Assembly: GCF_003390325.1 (NCBI RefSeq)
Contig: NZ_QUOK01000001.1
Coordinates: 868,001 to 932,000, forward strand
Source: Rhodohalobacter sp. SW132
Lineage (GTDB): Bacteria; Bacteroidota; Rhodothermia; Balneolales; Balneolaceae
DNA: 64,000 bases
Reading direction: 5' to 3'
Shown here: positions 10,017 through 18,304 of the stretch, piece by piece
Position numbering within the stretch: the stretch's first letter is position 1
Layout of the letters: every line of letters starts with the position of its first letter
Made by a program: the position numbers and the translations under genes
The notes under the pieces: generated by a model
What the model saw: only the letters and a program-made list of their open reading frames with translations
Database searches by the model: none
What the model was told of the DNA's origin: nothing

Positions 10017-10246
10017 TCAGAAAAGCGTTTTTGAATTCTTTCAAATACATCATCTCCTGGAATGGGTGAGGTTTTTCCCGATTTTAAATCAAGAAGGCGA
10101 TTTTCTGCCACTTCTATCCACTGATCTTCAATCTCCTGATCCACCGGGTTTAACGTTTTTAAAACGGAATCGGCAACCCGGATTCTTTCGTCTACTGGTA
10201 GTGATTCTATCTCTTTAATTAGTCTGTTCGTGGTTCGATCACTCAT
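10013..10246 (-). CDS. Addiction module antitoxin (PF09720-type)
   Basis: A 77-aa protein starting MSDRTTNRLIKEIESLPVDE, with the family pattern LPVDERIRVADSVLKTLNP and a C-terminal GDDVFERIQKRF. Members of the putative addiction module component family neutralise a ParE/RelE-type toxin encoded just downstream. That toxin gene overlaps by 4 bp and is frameshifted, so this antitoxin may be an orphan in practice. An autoregulated promoter should lie in 10247-10330, but no operator was identified. Confidence 0.85.
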   Translation of the reverse strand: MSDRTTNRLIKEIESLPVDERIRVADSVLKTLNPVDQEIEDQWIEVAENRLLDLKSGKTSPIPGDDVFERIQKRFSE

Positions 10247-10463
10247 GGCAGCATAAAAATTGAAATTGATTAGAAGTTATCTCAAATAACGACTATATCT
10301 GTGAATTATTCAAAATCTGTTGATTCTGTTAATTGCTCATCATAATAATTTACGTTATATCTGCTGAACGGTACCCTGCAGATTGACGGTTAAAGAACTG
10401 CCATTTACTTACTATCTTTCTTATTCACTTTTAAGCTGTAAACATTTTAAAGATCGTTTTTTC

Positions 10464-10841
10464 ATGATCCAGGAATATTTAAACTCTGTTGATAAATTTA
10501 TCATTATCGGGGATCGGGTCCTCATCAAACCGCGTGATATGGAAACGCACACCAAAAGCGGACTGGTGCTGCCTGCCACGGTGAAAGAGAAAGAGGAAAT
10601 TCAGAGCGGTTATATTATTAAAACCGGGCCCGGCTACCCGATTCCATCGCAGGATATCGAAGAGCCATGGAAAGATTCATCCAGCGACACAAAATATATG
10701 GGGATGCAGGCTGAAGAGGGCGATCTTGCCATTTTCCTGAAAAGCCGCGCTCATGAAATCGAATTTGAAAACGAGAAGTTTCTGATTATTCCCCACGCCG
10801 CGATTTTATTGCTGATACGGGATGATCATCAGTTGGAATGA
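10464..10841 (+). CDS. GroES-like co-chaperonin family protein
   Basis: A 125-aa protein with the GroES core: FIIIGDRVLIKPRDMETHTKSG, LVLPA, GYIIKTGPG and GDLAIFLKSRAHEIEFE, ending in FLIIPHAAILLLI. Classical GroES is about 97 aa; this one carries an insertion (about 70-90, EEPWKDSSSDTKYMGM) between the halves. No groEL is adjacent, so it is a paralogue outside the groESL operon. The frame is open from a TTG at 10383, but the ATG at 10464 gives the protein start that fits the family. The function as a true co-chaperonin is unproven. Confidence 0.82.
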   Translation: MIQEYLNSVDKFIIIGDRVLIKPRDMETHTKSGLVLPATVKEKEEIQSGYIIKTGPGYPIPSQDIEEPWKDSSSDTKYMGMQAEEGDLAIFLKSRAHEIEFENEKFLIIPHAAILLLIRDDHQLE

Positions 10842-10850
10842 TGTAGCACG

Positions 10851-10985
10851 TCATCGCGAAATACAGTCATCCCGGGCTTGACCCGGGATCTCCCATTTTC
10901 GCTCCAGCCTGGGATTTGAACATTGGCAAAACACATAGTTTTGCATGAACGGGAGATACCGTCCCGATGCTTCGGGACGGTATGA
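10851..10985. repeat. REP-like intergenic repeat, copy 1
   Basis: A GC-rich stretch with two hairpins, GTCATCCCGGGCTTGACCCG... and ACCGTCCCGATGCTTCGGGA followed by CGGT, with GATCTCCCAT and GGGAGATACC as internal inverted parts. Related sequence occurs at 29667-29745 and, more degenerate, at 59640-59695. The pattern resembles bacterial REP/BIME elements. It ends just before the MBL-fold gene. Confidence 0.7.
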
Positions 10986-11029
10986 CCCCTCAACGAGCTT
11001 TTACACTTATCAAACAAACCCCAATCACC

Positions 11030-11914
11030 ATGAACCGATCCTCTTTCCTCAAACATCTCGCACTGCTTTCTGCAGGTACTGCACTTCTGCCACGGCTGAA
11101 GGTTTTTCAAAACTCTCCATTTACTGAAATAAGAAACGGAATCGGCACATTTAGCATGCGGGGCGGCACGATTGGCTGGATGGCACGTCCCGGTTTTACA
11201 GTTGTAGTGGATTCGCAATACAGTGATACAGCCTCCGATTTTCTTGAAGGAATTTCGCGGTTTGATAGCGGCCCTGAAACCGTTCTGATTAATTCGCACC
11301 ATCACGGGGACCATACTTCCGGAAATGGTACATTTCGCGAAGCGGGATACCGAATTTTTGCTCATGAGCAGGTTCCGGTCCTGCAGCGCCGCGGTGCCGA
11401 TAATCCTGATGAAGTTGTAGCCGCCGATGAAACCTACAGCGAAAACCTGGAGCTGGATGCCGGCAACGAAACCGTTCTCCTGAAGTATTACGGGAATGCA
11501 CACACTGGCGGCGACTCGGTCACCTGGTTCGAAAATTCCAACATCGCGCATATGGGCGACCTGGTGTTTAATCGTCTCTATCCATTTATCGACCGCGACG
11601 GCGGTGCTTCGATCGAGGGGTGGATCAATCTCCTGGAGCGTGTAAGTGATGAAGCAGATTCCGACACGATATTTATCTTTGGACACGGAAACCCGGAATT
11701 CGGTATCACGGGCAGTTCTGCTGATCTGCTTCACATGCGCGATTTCCTCTCCAAAGTTCTTGAACACACACAGCAGGGCATTTCAGCCGGACGCAGCCGC
11801 GAAGAGATTACGCAGATTGAGTCGTTTGATGAATTTCCAGATTACATCAGTCCAAGCGATTTTCTTTCACTCCCCCGCAATTTAAATGTTGCCTATCGTG
11901 AACTCACCGAATAA
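11030..11914 (+). CDS. MBL-fold metallo-hydrolase, exported
   Basis: Metallo-beta-lactamase-fold hydrolase of 294 aa. The zinc-binding motif HHHGDH lies at 90-95 (INSHHHGDHTSGNG). The remaining ligands are in GNAHTGGDSV, HMGDLVFNRLYP and FGHGNPEFG. The N-terminus MNRSSFLKHLALLSAGTALL looks like a signal sequence with a TAT-like phage. The frame is open from 10967, but ATG 11030 fits the signal peptide. The closest group is the cyclase/beta-lactamase-like secreted MBL proteins; the substrate is unknown. Its 3' end overlaps the next small gene. Confidence 0.88.
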   Translation: MNRSSFLKHLALLSAGTALLPRLKVFQNSPFTEIRNGIGTFSMRGGTIGWMARPGFTVVVDSQYSDTASDFLEGISRFDSGPETVLINSHHHGDHTSGNGTFREAGYRIFAHEQVPVLQRRGADNPDEVVAADETYSENLELDAGNETVLLKYYGNAHTGGDSVTWFENSNIAHMGDLVFNRLYPFIDRDGGASIEGWINLLERVSDEADSDTIFIFGHGNPEFGITGSSADLLHMRDFLSKVLEHTQQGISAGRSREEITQIESFDEFPDYISPSDFLSLPRNLNVAYRELTE

Positions 11915-12086
11915 AACTGACGCCAGAAAACCAAAAGGTACTGAATGCTCCGTCAATCGCCGCTGCCTCTATTGCGGTCAGATAGCCGGAATGGTGTGGG
12001 TTCACGGCCACGGTCAGTGCGCATCGTGCGGCGTGAATGTGGATGAGTGCTGCCGGGGGGAGAACCAGATACAAGATAAAAGGTGA
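11886..12086 (+). CDS. Small Cys/His-rich protein, probable zinc binder
   Basis: A 66-aa protein with CLYCGQIAGMVWVHGHGQCA, then SCGVNVDECCRG. The paired CxxC motifs, HGH and a terminal CC suggest zinc binding. Similar short proteins are, from memory, common and uncharacterised in Bacteroidota. The ATG at 11886 lies 29 bases inside the MBL gene; a GTG at 11898 is an alternative. The overlap suggests translational coupling. No function can be assigned. Confidence 0.65.
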   Translation: MLPIVNSPNKTDARKPKGTECSVNRRCLYCGQIAGMVWVHGHGQCASCGVNVDECCRGENQIQDKR

Positions 12087-12196
12087 CAGATGTTAGGTAG
12101 TTCGAGCATAATTTCACTTCGTTTAACAGCAGAAGTTTGATTACATTTTTATCCTGATTTCTAACCACCGTTTTCGAAGCCGGATTTTCCTATTGA

Positions 12197-13555
12197 ATGA
12201 ATGATATGCATCAAAACAGATCTCTCCCCTTCCTTTTTGCTCTTTTAATTTCACTGTCAGCCTTTCCCGCTTTTGCGCAGCAGATCAGCTACGATCATGT
12301 GGATTCCAAAGATGTGCACGCCATTTTTATGGATTACGATGAAACCACCGGCGGATGTGTAATTGGTATTGCGGATCATGGTGAGCTGATTTTTTCAAAT
12401 GGCTACGGAATGGCCAACCTTGAGTATGGAATTCCACTCGAATCCGATTCGAGACTGATGATCGCATCAATATCAAAACAATTTGCCGCAGCTGCAATGC
12501 TCATGATGGAGCAGGAAGGAGTGCTCGATCTGGATGAAAACCTTCAAACCTACATCCCCGAAATTCCCGATTTTGACGAGCCGATCACCGCCCGCCAGCT
12601 GATCCATCACACTTCCGGCCTGCGCGATCTTTTCTCACTGCTGCACCTGAAAGATCTCGGACTCGATCCCACCACAACCACCGAAGACGCTCTTGAGCTG
12701 ATCAGAAATCAGCAGCGGCTGAATTTTCGTCCGAATACAAATCACGTCTACAGCAACAGCGGTTACGTACTGATGTCAGTTCTGACTGAAAACCTCACGG
12801 GGATGACGCTCAGAGAGTATACAGACAAACATTTTTTCAAGCCCCTGGGGATGAACGCCACTCACTTTCATGATGACCTGGAGATGATCGTGCCTAAGCG
12901 GACCGACAGTTATCGGCCGACGGATAATGGGCCCGGACGTTTTTATCGTGACAATATCGACAGAGTGGGTGCGCGCGGCCTGTTTACCACTATTGAGGAT
13001 TTTGCGCTTTGGGATGCCAACTTCATCGATAATCGCACAAACCTGGATCAGTTCACCGAACGAATGACCGAAAAAGGAGTGCACAATAACGGAAGATCGC
13101 ACAGTTACGCCGCCGGGCTGAGAATCGGCACGTATCGCGGTCTTGAAACCGTTGGTCATGGCGGAAACTATATGGGGTTTCGATCCAGCTACATGCGATT
13201 CCCTGAGTATGAACTGGGAATCATGGTTTTTTGCAACATGAGTGATATAAACCCTGCAGCGCATGCGCGTCAGCTTGCTGATCTCTACCTGATGGAGTTT
13301 TTCGAGGAAACATTCAGCGAGTTTGCCGGCCGATACCGAAACGAGGGATTTGCCCGTGAATATGATCTGCTGATTGAAGATGGTGATCTCTACCTGAAGA
13401 AATCATCCCGCGATAAAGAGCGCCTGATCTGGCAAAACGGCGACCTTTTCAGCGCCGGCGGTTGGACACTCGAATTCACACGTGAAGATGAATCCATCAC
13501 CGGGTTCACCGTTGAAACTTCCCGTACCGGTAAAATCACTTTTAACAGGCTGTAA
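12197..13555 (+). CDS. Serine hydrolase, class C beta-lactamase/PBP4* family (first of tandem pair)
   Basis: Periplasmic penicillin-recognising hydrolase, 452 aa. A signal peptide (LPFLFALLISLSAFPAFAQQ) precedes the catalytic SISK motif (Ser91, Lys94), a YSNSGY Tyr motif and a C-terminal GHGGNY in the KTG position. A C-terminal lipocalin-like beta domain follows from about 370 (RYRNEGFAREYDLLIEDGDL). Such enzymes act as esterases, D-amino peptidases or peptidoglycan-modifying hydrolases. A paralogue begins 43 bp downstream, so this is a tandem duplication in one operon. The ATG at 12206 is an alternative start. Confidence 0.9.
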   Translation: MNDMHQNRSLPFLFALLISLSAFPAFAQQISYDHVDSKDVHAIFMDYDETTGGCVIGIADHGELIFSNGYGMANLEYGIPLESDSRLMIASISKQFAAAAMLMMEQEGVLDLDENLQTYIPEIPDFDEPITARQLIHHTSGLRDLFSLLHLKDLGLDPTTTTEDALELIRNQQRLNFRPNTNHVYSNSGYVLMSVLTENLTGMTLREYTDKHFFKPLGMNATHFHDDLEMIVPKRTDSYRPTDNGPGRFYRDNIDRVGARGLFTTIEDFALWDANFIDNRTNLDQFTERMTEKGVHNNGRSHSYAAGLRIGTYRGLETVGHGGNYMGFRSSYMRFPEYELGIMVFCNMSDINPAAHARQLADLYLMEFFEETFSEFAGRYRNEGFAREYDLLIEDGDLYLKKSSRDKERLIWQNGDLFSAGGWTLEFTREDESITGFTVETSRTGKITFNRL

Positions 13556-13598
13556 GTCCATCAAAAGCTGTATCTCTATCTTAAACAGACCGAATCCA

Positions 13599-15002
13599 AT
13601 GAACCGAACCATTTTTATCACACTTCTGATTCTCATCTCCGCTTTTTTCTGGACAGCAAACATGAACGCTGCCAGCAACGACAATCCGGAAACAGTTCAG
13701 GGTGTATCCACCGAAAAAATTGAAGAGATTTTTGCGATCTATGAAAGCTCAGATGCGCCGGGATGCGCCGTTTCGGTTTACAGTGAAGGAAACGAAATCT
13801 ACAAAAATACGTTCGGCCTCTCCAATCTCGATTATGGAATTGCGCTTAGTGACTCCTCTGCGTTTTACATGGCTTCGGTATCCAAGCAAGTGACTGCAGC
13901 AGCGGCAGGCCTGCTTGTGATCCGCGGTGAACTTGATGACACTGCCCCGGTCTCCGATTATATTGAAGAGTGGCCGGATTACGCCTCCGATGTTCAGGTT
14001 CACCATCTATTCAGTCACACTTCCGGTCTGCCCGATATCTACGGTTTGATGGAGATTGCCGGTGTGCCGGTCAACAATCCGATGGATATTGAAGATTATA
14101 TGGAGCTGATCCGCCATGGGGAGTCACTGAAATTTTCGCCGGGAACTGACTACGCCTATACCAACAGCGGATACACAACTCTGGCTCACCTTGTGGAGAT
14201 AATCTCTGAAAAACCGTTTTTTCAGTTTGTTGAAGATGAGTTTTTTAAACCATTAGGTATGAGTTCGACTCATTTTCACAGTGACCGCCTCAGGGTGATT
14301 CCCAACCGGGTAATCAGCTATCGCCCCGGAGAAGAGCAGTTTCGGCGCACCTATCTCGGGATGTTCCAGGGCGTGGGTCCGGGCGGGCTCTATTCCACAT
14401 TGAATGATTGGGCAAAGTGGGAAGCATTCTGGTACGGCAGTCTTGATTGGGATGGCGGAATTACGGTTGAAGAGGCTTCGGAATTGAAATCTTTGATGGT
14501 CACTCCTGCAATTGCGGATGGCGAAGAGCTTGACTATGGCTGGGGCCTCCACATCGAAAAGAGAAAAGGACAGCTCATGATCGGGCACGGCGGTTCTTTT
14601 ATGGGTTTCCGTACCGACTACCGTCGTTATCCGGATCATGGATATTCGTTCTTAACCCTTTGCAACCGCGGCGATGCCGAACCGCGCGATTTCAACGACC
14701 GGCTCGCAGATCTTTTTCTGCAAGATGATTTTGAGGCCTACCTGGCTCCTTATGGCGGAACCTACCGAAATGATGAGCTGCCCATTGAGTATGAACTTAC
14801 TGTGGAAGAAGGGAATCTAAATCTGATCAGAAGAAACTCACCCAACGGAGCGATGACGGAAGACGCAGAAGATATCTGGCGCGCCGGTTCATGGGATTTT
14901 GTATTCGAACGCAGCGATGAAGGGCAAATAACGGGGTTTGTCGTATCAACCGGGCGTGCCCGTGATGTGGAGTTCACAAAAATCAATGGGGATCAGTTAT
15001 AG
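13599..15002 (+). CDS. Serine hydrolase, class C beta-lactamase/PBP4* family (second of tandem pair)
   Basis: Paralogue of the upstream gene, 467 aa from the ATG at 13599, which opens a signal peptide (MNRTIFITLLILISAFFW). The frame extends upstream to 13482, but that part is the shadow of the preceding gene. Motifs are SVSK (Ser93, Lys96), YAYTNSGY and IGHGGSFMGF, with a C-terminal beta domain (GTYRNDELPIEYELTVEEGN). The order and spacing of motifs match the first copy, while the sequence has diverged clearly, so the duplication is not recent. Confidence 0.9.
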   Translation: MNRTIFITLLILISAFFWTANMNAASNDNPETVQGVSTEKIEEIFAIYESSDAPGCAVSVYSEGNEIYKNTFGLSNLDYGIALSDSSAFYMASVSKQVTAAAAGLLVIRGELDDTAPVSDYIEEWPDYASDVQVHHLFSHTSGLPDIYGLMEIAGVPVNNPMDIEDYMELIRHGESLKFSPGTDYAYTNSGYTTLAHLVEIISEKPFFQFVEDEFFKPLGMSSTHFHSDRLRVIPNRVISYRPGEEQFRRTYLGMFQGVGPGGLYSTLNDWAKWEAFWYGSLDWDGGITVEEASELKSLMVTPAIADGEELDYGWGLHIEKRKGQLMIGHGGSFMGFRTDYRRYPDHGYSFLTLCNRGDAEPRDFNDRLADLFLQDDFEAYLAPYGGTYRNDELPIEYELTVEEGNLNLIRRNSPNGAMTEDAEDIWRAGSWDFVFERSDEGQITGFVVSTGRARDVEFTKINGDQL

Positions 15003-15062
15003 AAATTCTTCTCCGGTGTTTATCGATGCTCTGTGCGACATCCTTGTGGAATGATATACTCA

Positions 15063-16826
15063 TCACTCAATCAGCAGATAGGAAACCGAACGGCCCGGCA
15101 CCCGAAGCTTGATTCCGCCATCTGTTTCTGCTGAAAACGCCTCCATCTCTTCATAATTCAGGGGACCACCGGATGCGTATTCCGGCCCGATATTATTTAT
15201 TTCGACCTGACGCGAAAAATCGCCGCCCTCACCTCCTGTGATTGTATACCAGTAGTATCGCTCACCCGGGTCGGCATCAATCAGGTCGACTTCCACAATC
15301 CTGGGAAACCCGCCGGTATTCGCTATCACCATACCGGTGTGGCCTGAACTGTAACGGGAAGCGTAGCTGTGGATATCTGGTGCGTTCAGTCCCTGCTCCC
15401 AGGAAAAAATCATCGTATCTCCGAATATTCTTTGAAAAAAGTAAAGGTGGAAAAAATCGGGCCGGGGATGCCAGCGGGGAATCCCGCCGGGTTCGTCGCC
15501 TGCGTTAAACATTCCATGATCATTTCCATCTTCCCAACCGTTTGCCAGATTCCACCGGGCAGCCATGCCATAGCTGTTTTTCATCATCTCACCCACAACC
15601 ATGGTGGCGTGCATGCCCGAGATATCCGACACCATCTGGCTGGATCCTGTTGCAAAAATGTTCCACTCCGTAAAAGCGATCGGTTTTGTAGTTGCTCCAT
15701 GCCTGCTGAACGTTGTATTCATCCACTCCATGACATCGTGTGTAACCGGTTCGGCACTTGACAGGATCGCATCCGGGGTTGAATCTTCATCATACTCCGT
15801 GAAATAATCATGTACGATGTAGTAATCAGCCGTATTTCCGGCGGATTGAAAATATCCTTCGTTCCAATCCCGGTCGGCCGGGTTCCAGGAGTTGGCTGCA
15901 TCAAAATGGATGAGCTGTGCCCCGATTTTGATATCGGCCCCGATTTCATCGGCAGCAGCTCTCATGGAGTCGGCAAAAACGTTAAAATGTGATCCGTACA
16001 GAGCCCCGGTAATTCGTTCGGGCTGGCCATCCTGGTTTTGATCCGTATCAATCAAATACCCCGCCTGCCACGGCCCTCCGTTTTCGTTACCAATCTCCCA
16101 GTATCGTGTGCGGCCGTTATCATATCGAACCCAGTCTGCTGCAAGTTTTGCTGCCGTTTGCAACGGGTTAGGGCCTGTGCCGTATCGGGCATAGCTGTAG
16201 TTGACCGTAAACATGCCGGTGCTTCCGGTTCGGTTTAACACTTCGTAAAAATTATCGAGTGATATCGTCCAGCTTTGCGTGTTATTCCCATACCAGTAAC
16301 CCGCATCGTACGCATTGCCGCTGTTTCCATCGATGAGCTGATCCGGGGCGTCATCCGGCGGATTTCCGGGATCGGCATTCCAGAAATACATATTGCTAAG
16401 ATTTCCGCCGGGAAACCGGATTACATTAGGTGAAAGACTGCTAATGTAGTGCATCAGGTTCGGCTGATCAATCATCTGTGTCATATATGTGTTGGCATTA
16501 TTGCCAAACAGGTAGGGTGATACCCGGGTGATTTCATCATCCGGATCTGCATAGATAAAAACTGAGGCATCAGCCTGAACTTTTTCTACAGGCCGATGAT
16601 CAGGTATCACCGCATCTTTTGGCTCCCAGCTATCCAGAAAGAATCCCGGGTTACCGCTTTGACCATCAAATGGTGGCTTGACGATCTCTCCTTTAGTGCC
16701 GTTTTCATTTGGGTCCCGGTCATTTGAATCCACACCTGAAGTACTATCACTACAGGCATTAAACAGACCAATGAACACTACTGCAGTGATCCAAAGTATG
16801 GAGGACTTCGTATGACGCATGTTCAT
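15063..16826 (-). CDS. Clan GH-A glycoside hydrolase, lipoprotein (arabinofuranosidase-like)
   Basis: Surface or periplasmic glycosidase of 587 aa and last gene of the polysaccharide locus. A lipobox (GLFNAC, Cys25) gives a lipid anchor, followed by an Asp/Asn-rich linker. The TIM-barrel begins near RVSPYLFGNNANTYM, with IRFPGGNLSN in the strand-2 region. Acid/base Glu248 lies in YWEIGNENGG and nucleophile Glu387 in AFTEWNI, a spacing that fits the GH51/GH30-like part of clan GH-A. The exact family and substrate are not certain. A perfect 15-bp hairpin lies between it and the upstream SGBP gene. Confidence 0.82.
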   Translation of the reverse strand: MNMRHTKSSILWITAVVFIGLFNACSDSTSGVDSNDRDPNENGTKGEIVKPPFDGQSGNPGFFLDSWEPKDAVIPDHRPVEKVQADASVFIYADPDDEITRVSPYLFGNNANTYMTQMIDQPNLMHYISSLSPNVIRFPGGNLSNMYFWNADPGNPPDDAPDQLIDGNSGNAYDAGYWYGNNTQSWTISLDNFYEVLNRTGSTGMFTVNYSYARYGTGPNPLQTAAKLAADWVRYDNGRTRYWEIGNENGGPWQAGYLIDTDQNQDGQPERITGALYGSHFNVFADSMRAAADEIGADIKIGAQLIHFDAANSWNPADRDWNEGYFQSAGNTADYYIVHDYFTEYDEDSTPDAILSSAEPVTHDVMEWMNTTFSRHGATTKPIAFTEWNIFATGSSQMVSDISGMHATMVVGEMMKNSYGMAARWNLANGWEDGNDHGMFNAGDEPGGIPRWHPRPDFFHLYFFQRIFGDTMIFSWEQGLNAPDIHSYASRYSSGHTGMVIANTGGFPRIVEVDLIDADPGERYYWYTITGGEGGDFSRQVEINNIGPEYASGGPLNYEEMEAFSAETDGGIKLRVPGRSVSYLLIE

Positions 16827-16985
16827 GGCTAACCTTAAATTGCGGGAAAAAATAGTGAGCCTGTTTTCGTGACAACGGTGAGCTACTCCAAGAAAATCAT
16901 CGGGTGAGTCATCAATGATTCATTTATTCAACCTGCTTAACTCGATTTTTCGAAAAACTCATCCGATGACGCTCTTCAGATAAAA

Positions 16986-17026
16986 TATCCGGCCTTTTAA
17001 CAGGGTATTCATTAAAAGGCCGGATA
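16986..17026 (-). terminator. Perfect 15-bp hairpin between SGBP and glycosidase genes
   Basis: TATCCGGCCTTTTAA, an 11-base loop, then TTAAAAGGCCGGATA. On the minus strand it follows the SGBP stop by 20 bases and is followed by TTTTAT, a weak U-run. It may be a partial terminator or an RNA-stabilising stem that lowers expression of the downstream glycosidase gene relative to the SusCD part. Confidence 0.6.
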
Positions 17027-17045
17027 AGCAAAAAAAACAGAATTG

Positions 17046-18251
17046 TTAGTTAATCTGTACGATTCTGAAGTTATCGTAAGCCACACTCAGTTCATCTACA
17101 GGTACACCGGTGTCTGGATTAACATAGAACATGTGCATGTTCACAGCTATATCGGCATAGGTGGTTGCGCCCAGATCGTAAAGAACTTCCAGAGGGATGG
17201 TGAAGGTTTCCCAGCCATCGGTTTGAATGGTAATGCGCTCATCGTTACGGGTAACAAACGGATTCCAGTCGTACTCAAAGTTCCAGTTGAAGTTGAATTT
17301 GATCCAGCCGGAATTTAATCCGTCGGGAATATTCATTTCAAACCGAAGTACCAGGTTTTCTAAATCTGTATTCGGATCGATATCGGGCCAGTCGGTTTCA
17401 GCTTCCATCGGCGTTGCCAACTCCTGCGACCACCAGAGTCCTGCTGGAATATCGGTCAGATGCCAGTGCAGGTAATTTCCATCCACCGGCTCAATTCCTT
17501 CGACATCATTGGTCACCACCGGAGTATCGCCCCAGGGTGTAAACGGGTTTTTATCATCAAAATTGACAAATATTCCGGTGGTATTGTTAAACATATTCCG
17601 GTAGGAGTTATATGTTGTACCGCTTGATGTGGTTACATTCACAAATCCCTCTTCCGTTATGCCGTCCGGCACGGTAACGGTCATATAACTGCCGTCGTCG
17701 GATGATTCAAAATCAGCTGAAACTATTCCCCCGGGAAATGTAACCTCTGTAACGAGGTATAGATAATTCCCTGTAATCGTTAATGTTTCACCGCTTTCAG
17801 CAAATTCCTTATTGATGTGCTGAATGTTTGGCATAGGCGGTAAAATTGGAAACTGAAAGACAATTTCACCGTAGGATGATTCCAGTTTAATGGTGTTCAT
17901 CTCCTCTGCTTCCGGATCAAGTGTTCCAAACGGCATATTTCCCGGAATGGTAACGATCATATTTGTATTGGTTACCAGAACGGGGTTGAAAGATGCTTCA
18001 ATTCCGTTAAAAAACACTTTTGTTGCGCTTTTCAGATTTCTTCCCGTGATGACAAATGTTTCACCGGGACCAACCTTTTCAAGCTGCATTGTAGCGGCTG
18101 AATCCGGATGGATATGCCTGACGCCTTCAATTTCCGGCATGCCGCCGCTATCACTATCACCGGCCAAATCGCAACCGGTATAAAGGGCAAAGATTCCGGC
18201 AATGGCAACCAGATAAAGTAGATGCCGAAGTGTAAATATCTGCTTTTCCAT
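17046..18251 (-). CDS. IPT/TIG-domain surface glycan-binding lipoprotein (SGBP)
   Basis: Outer-surface lipoprotein encoded in the SusE position. From ATG 18251 the signal peptide MEKQIFTLRHLLYLVAIAGI ends in a lipobox LYTGC. Two IPT/TIG modules follow (GETFVITGRNLKSATKVFF and GETLTITGNYLYLVTEVTF), then a C-terminal carbohydrate-binding domain with many aromatic residues (DGNYLHWHLTDIPAGLWWSQ, FNFNWNFEYDW). Such proteins hold the glycan next to the SusCD pore. The frame is also open from 18293. It follows SusD closely and belongs to the same operon. Confidence 0.87.
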   Translation of the reverse strand: MEKQIFTLRHLLYLVAIAGIFALYTGCDLAGDSDSGGMPEIEGVRHIHPDSAATMQLEKVGPGETFVITGRNLKSATKVFFNGIEASFNPVLVTNTNMIVTIPGNMPFGTLDPEAEEMNTIKLESSYGEIVFQFPILPPMPNIQHINKEFAESGETLTITGNYLYLVTEVTFPGGIVSADFESSDDGSYMTVTVPDGITEEGFVNVTTSSGTTYNSYRNMFNNTTGIFVNFDDKNPFTPWGDTPVVTNDVEGIEPVDGNYLHWHLTDIPAGLWWSQELATPMEAETDWPDIDPNTDLENLVLRFEMNIPDGLNSGWIKFNFNWNFEYDWNPFVTRNDERITIQTDGWETFTIPLEVLYDLGATTYADIAVNMHMFYVNPDTGVPVDELSVAYDNFRIVQIN

Positions 18252-18304
18252 ATCGCTTGTTCCTACGTTCTTATTAATTGACAATTGATTCATAATTCCA
18301 GCTC

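Noticed and set aside
10829-11767. Long minus-strand open frame of 312 codons
   Set aside because: It is antisense to the MBL-fold gene, whose zinc motifs and signal peptide are clear; the antisense product has no recognisable domain.
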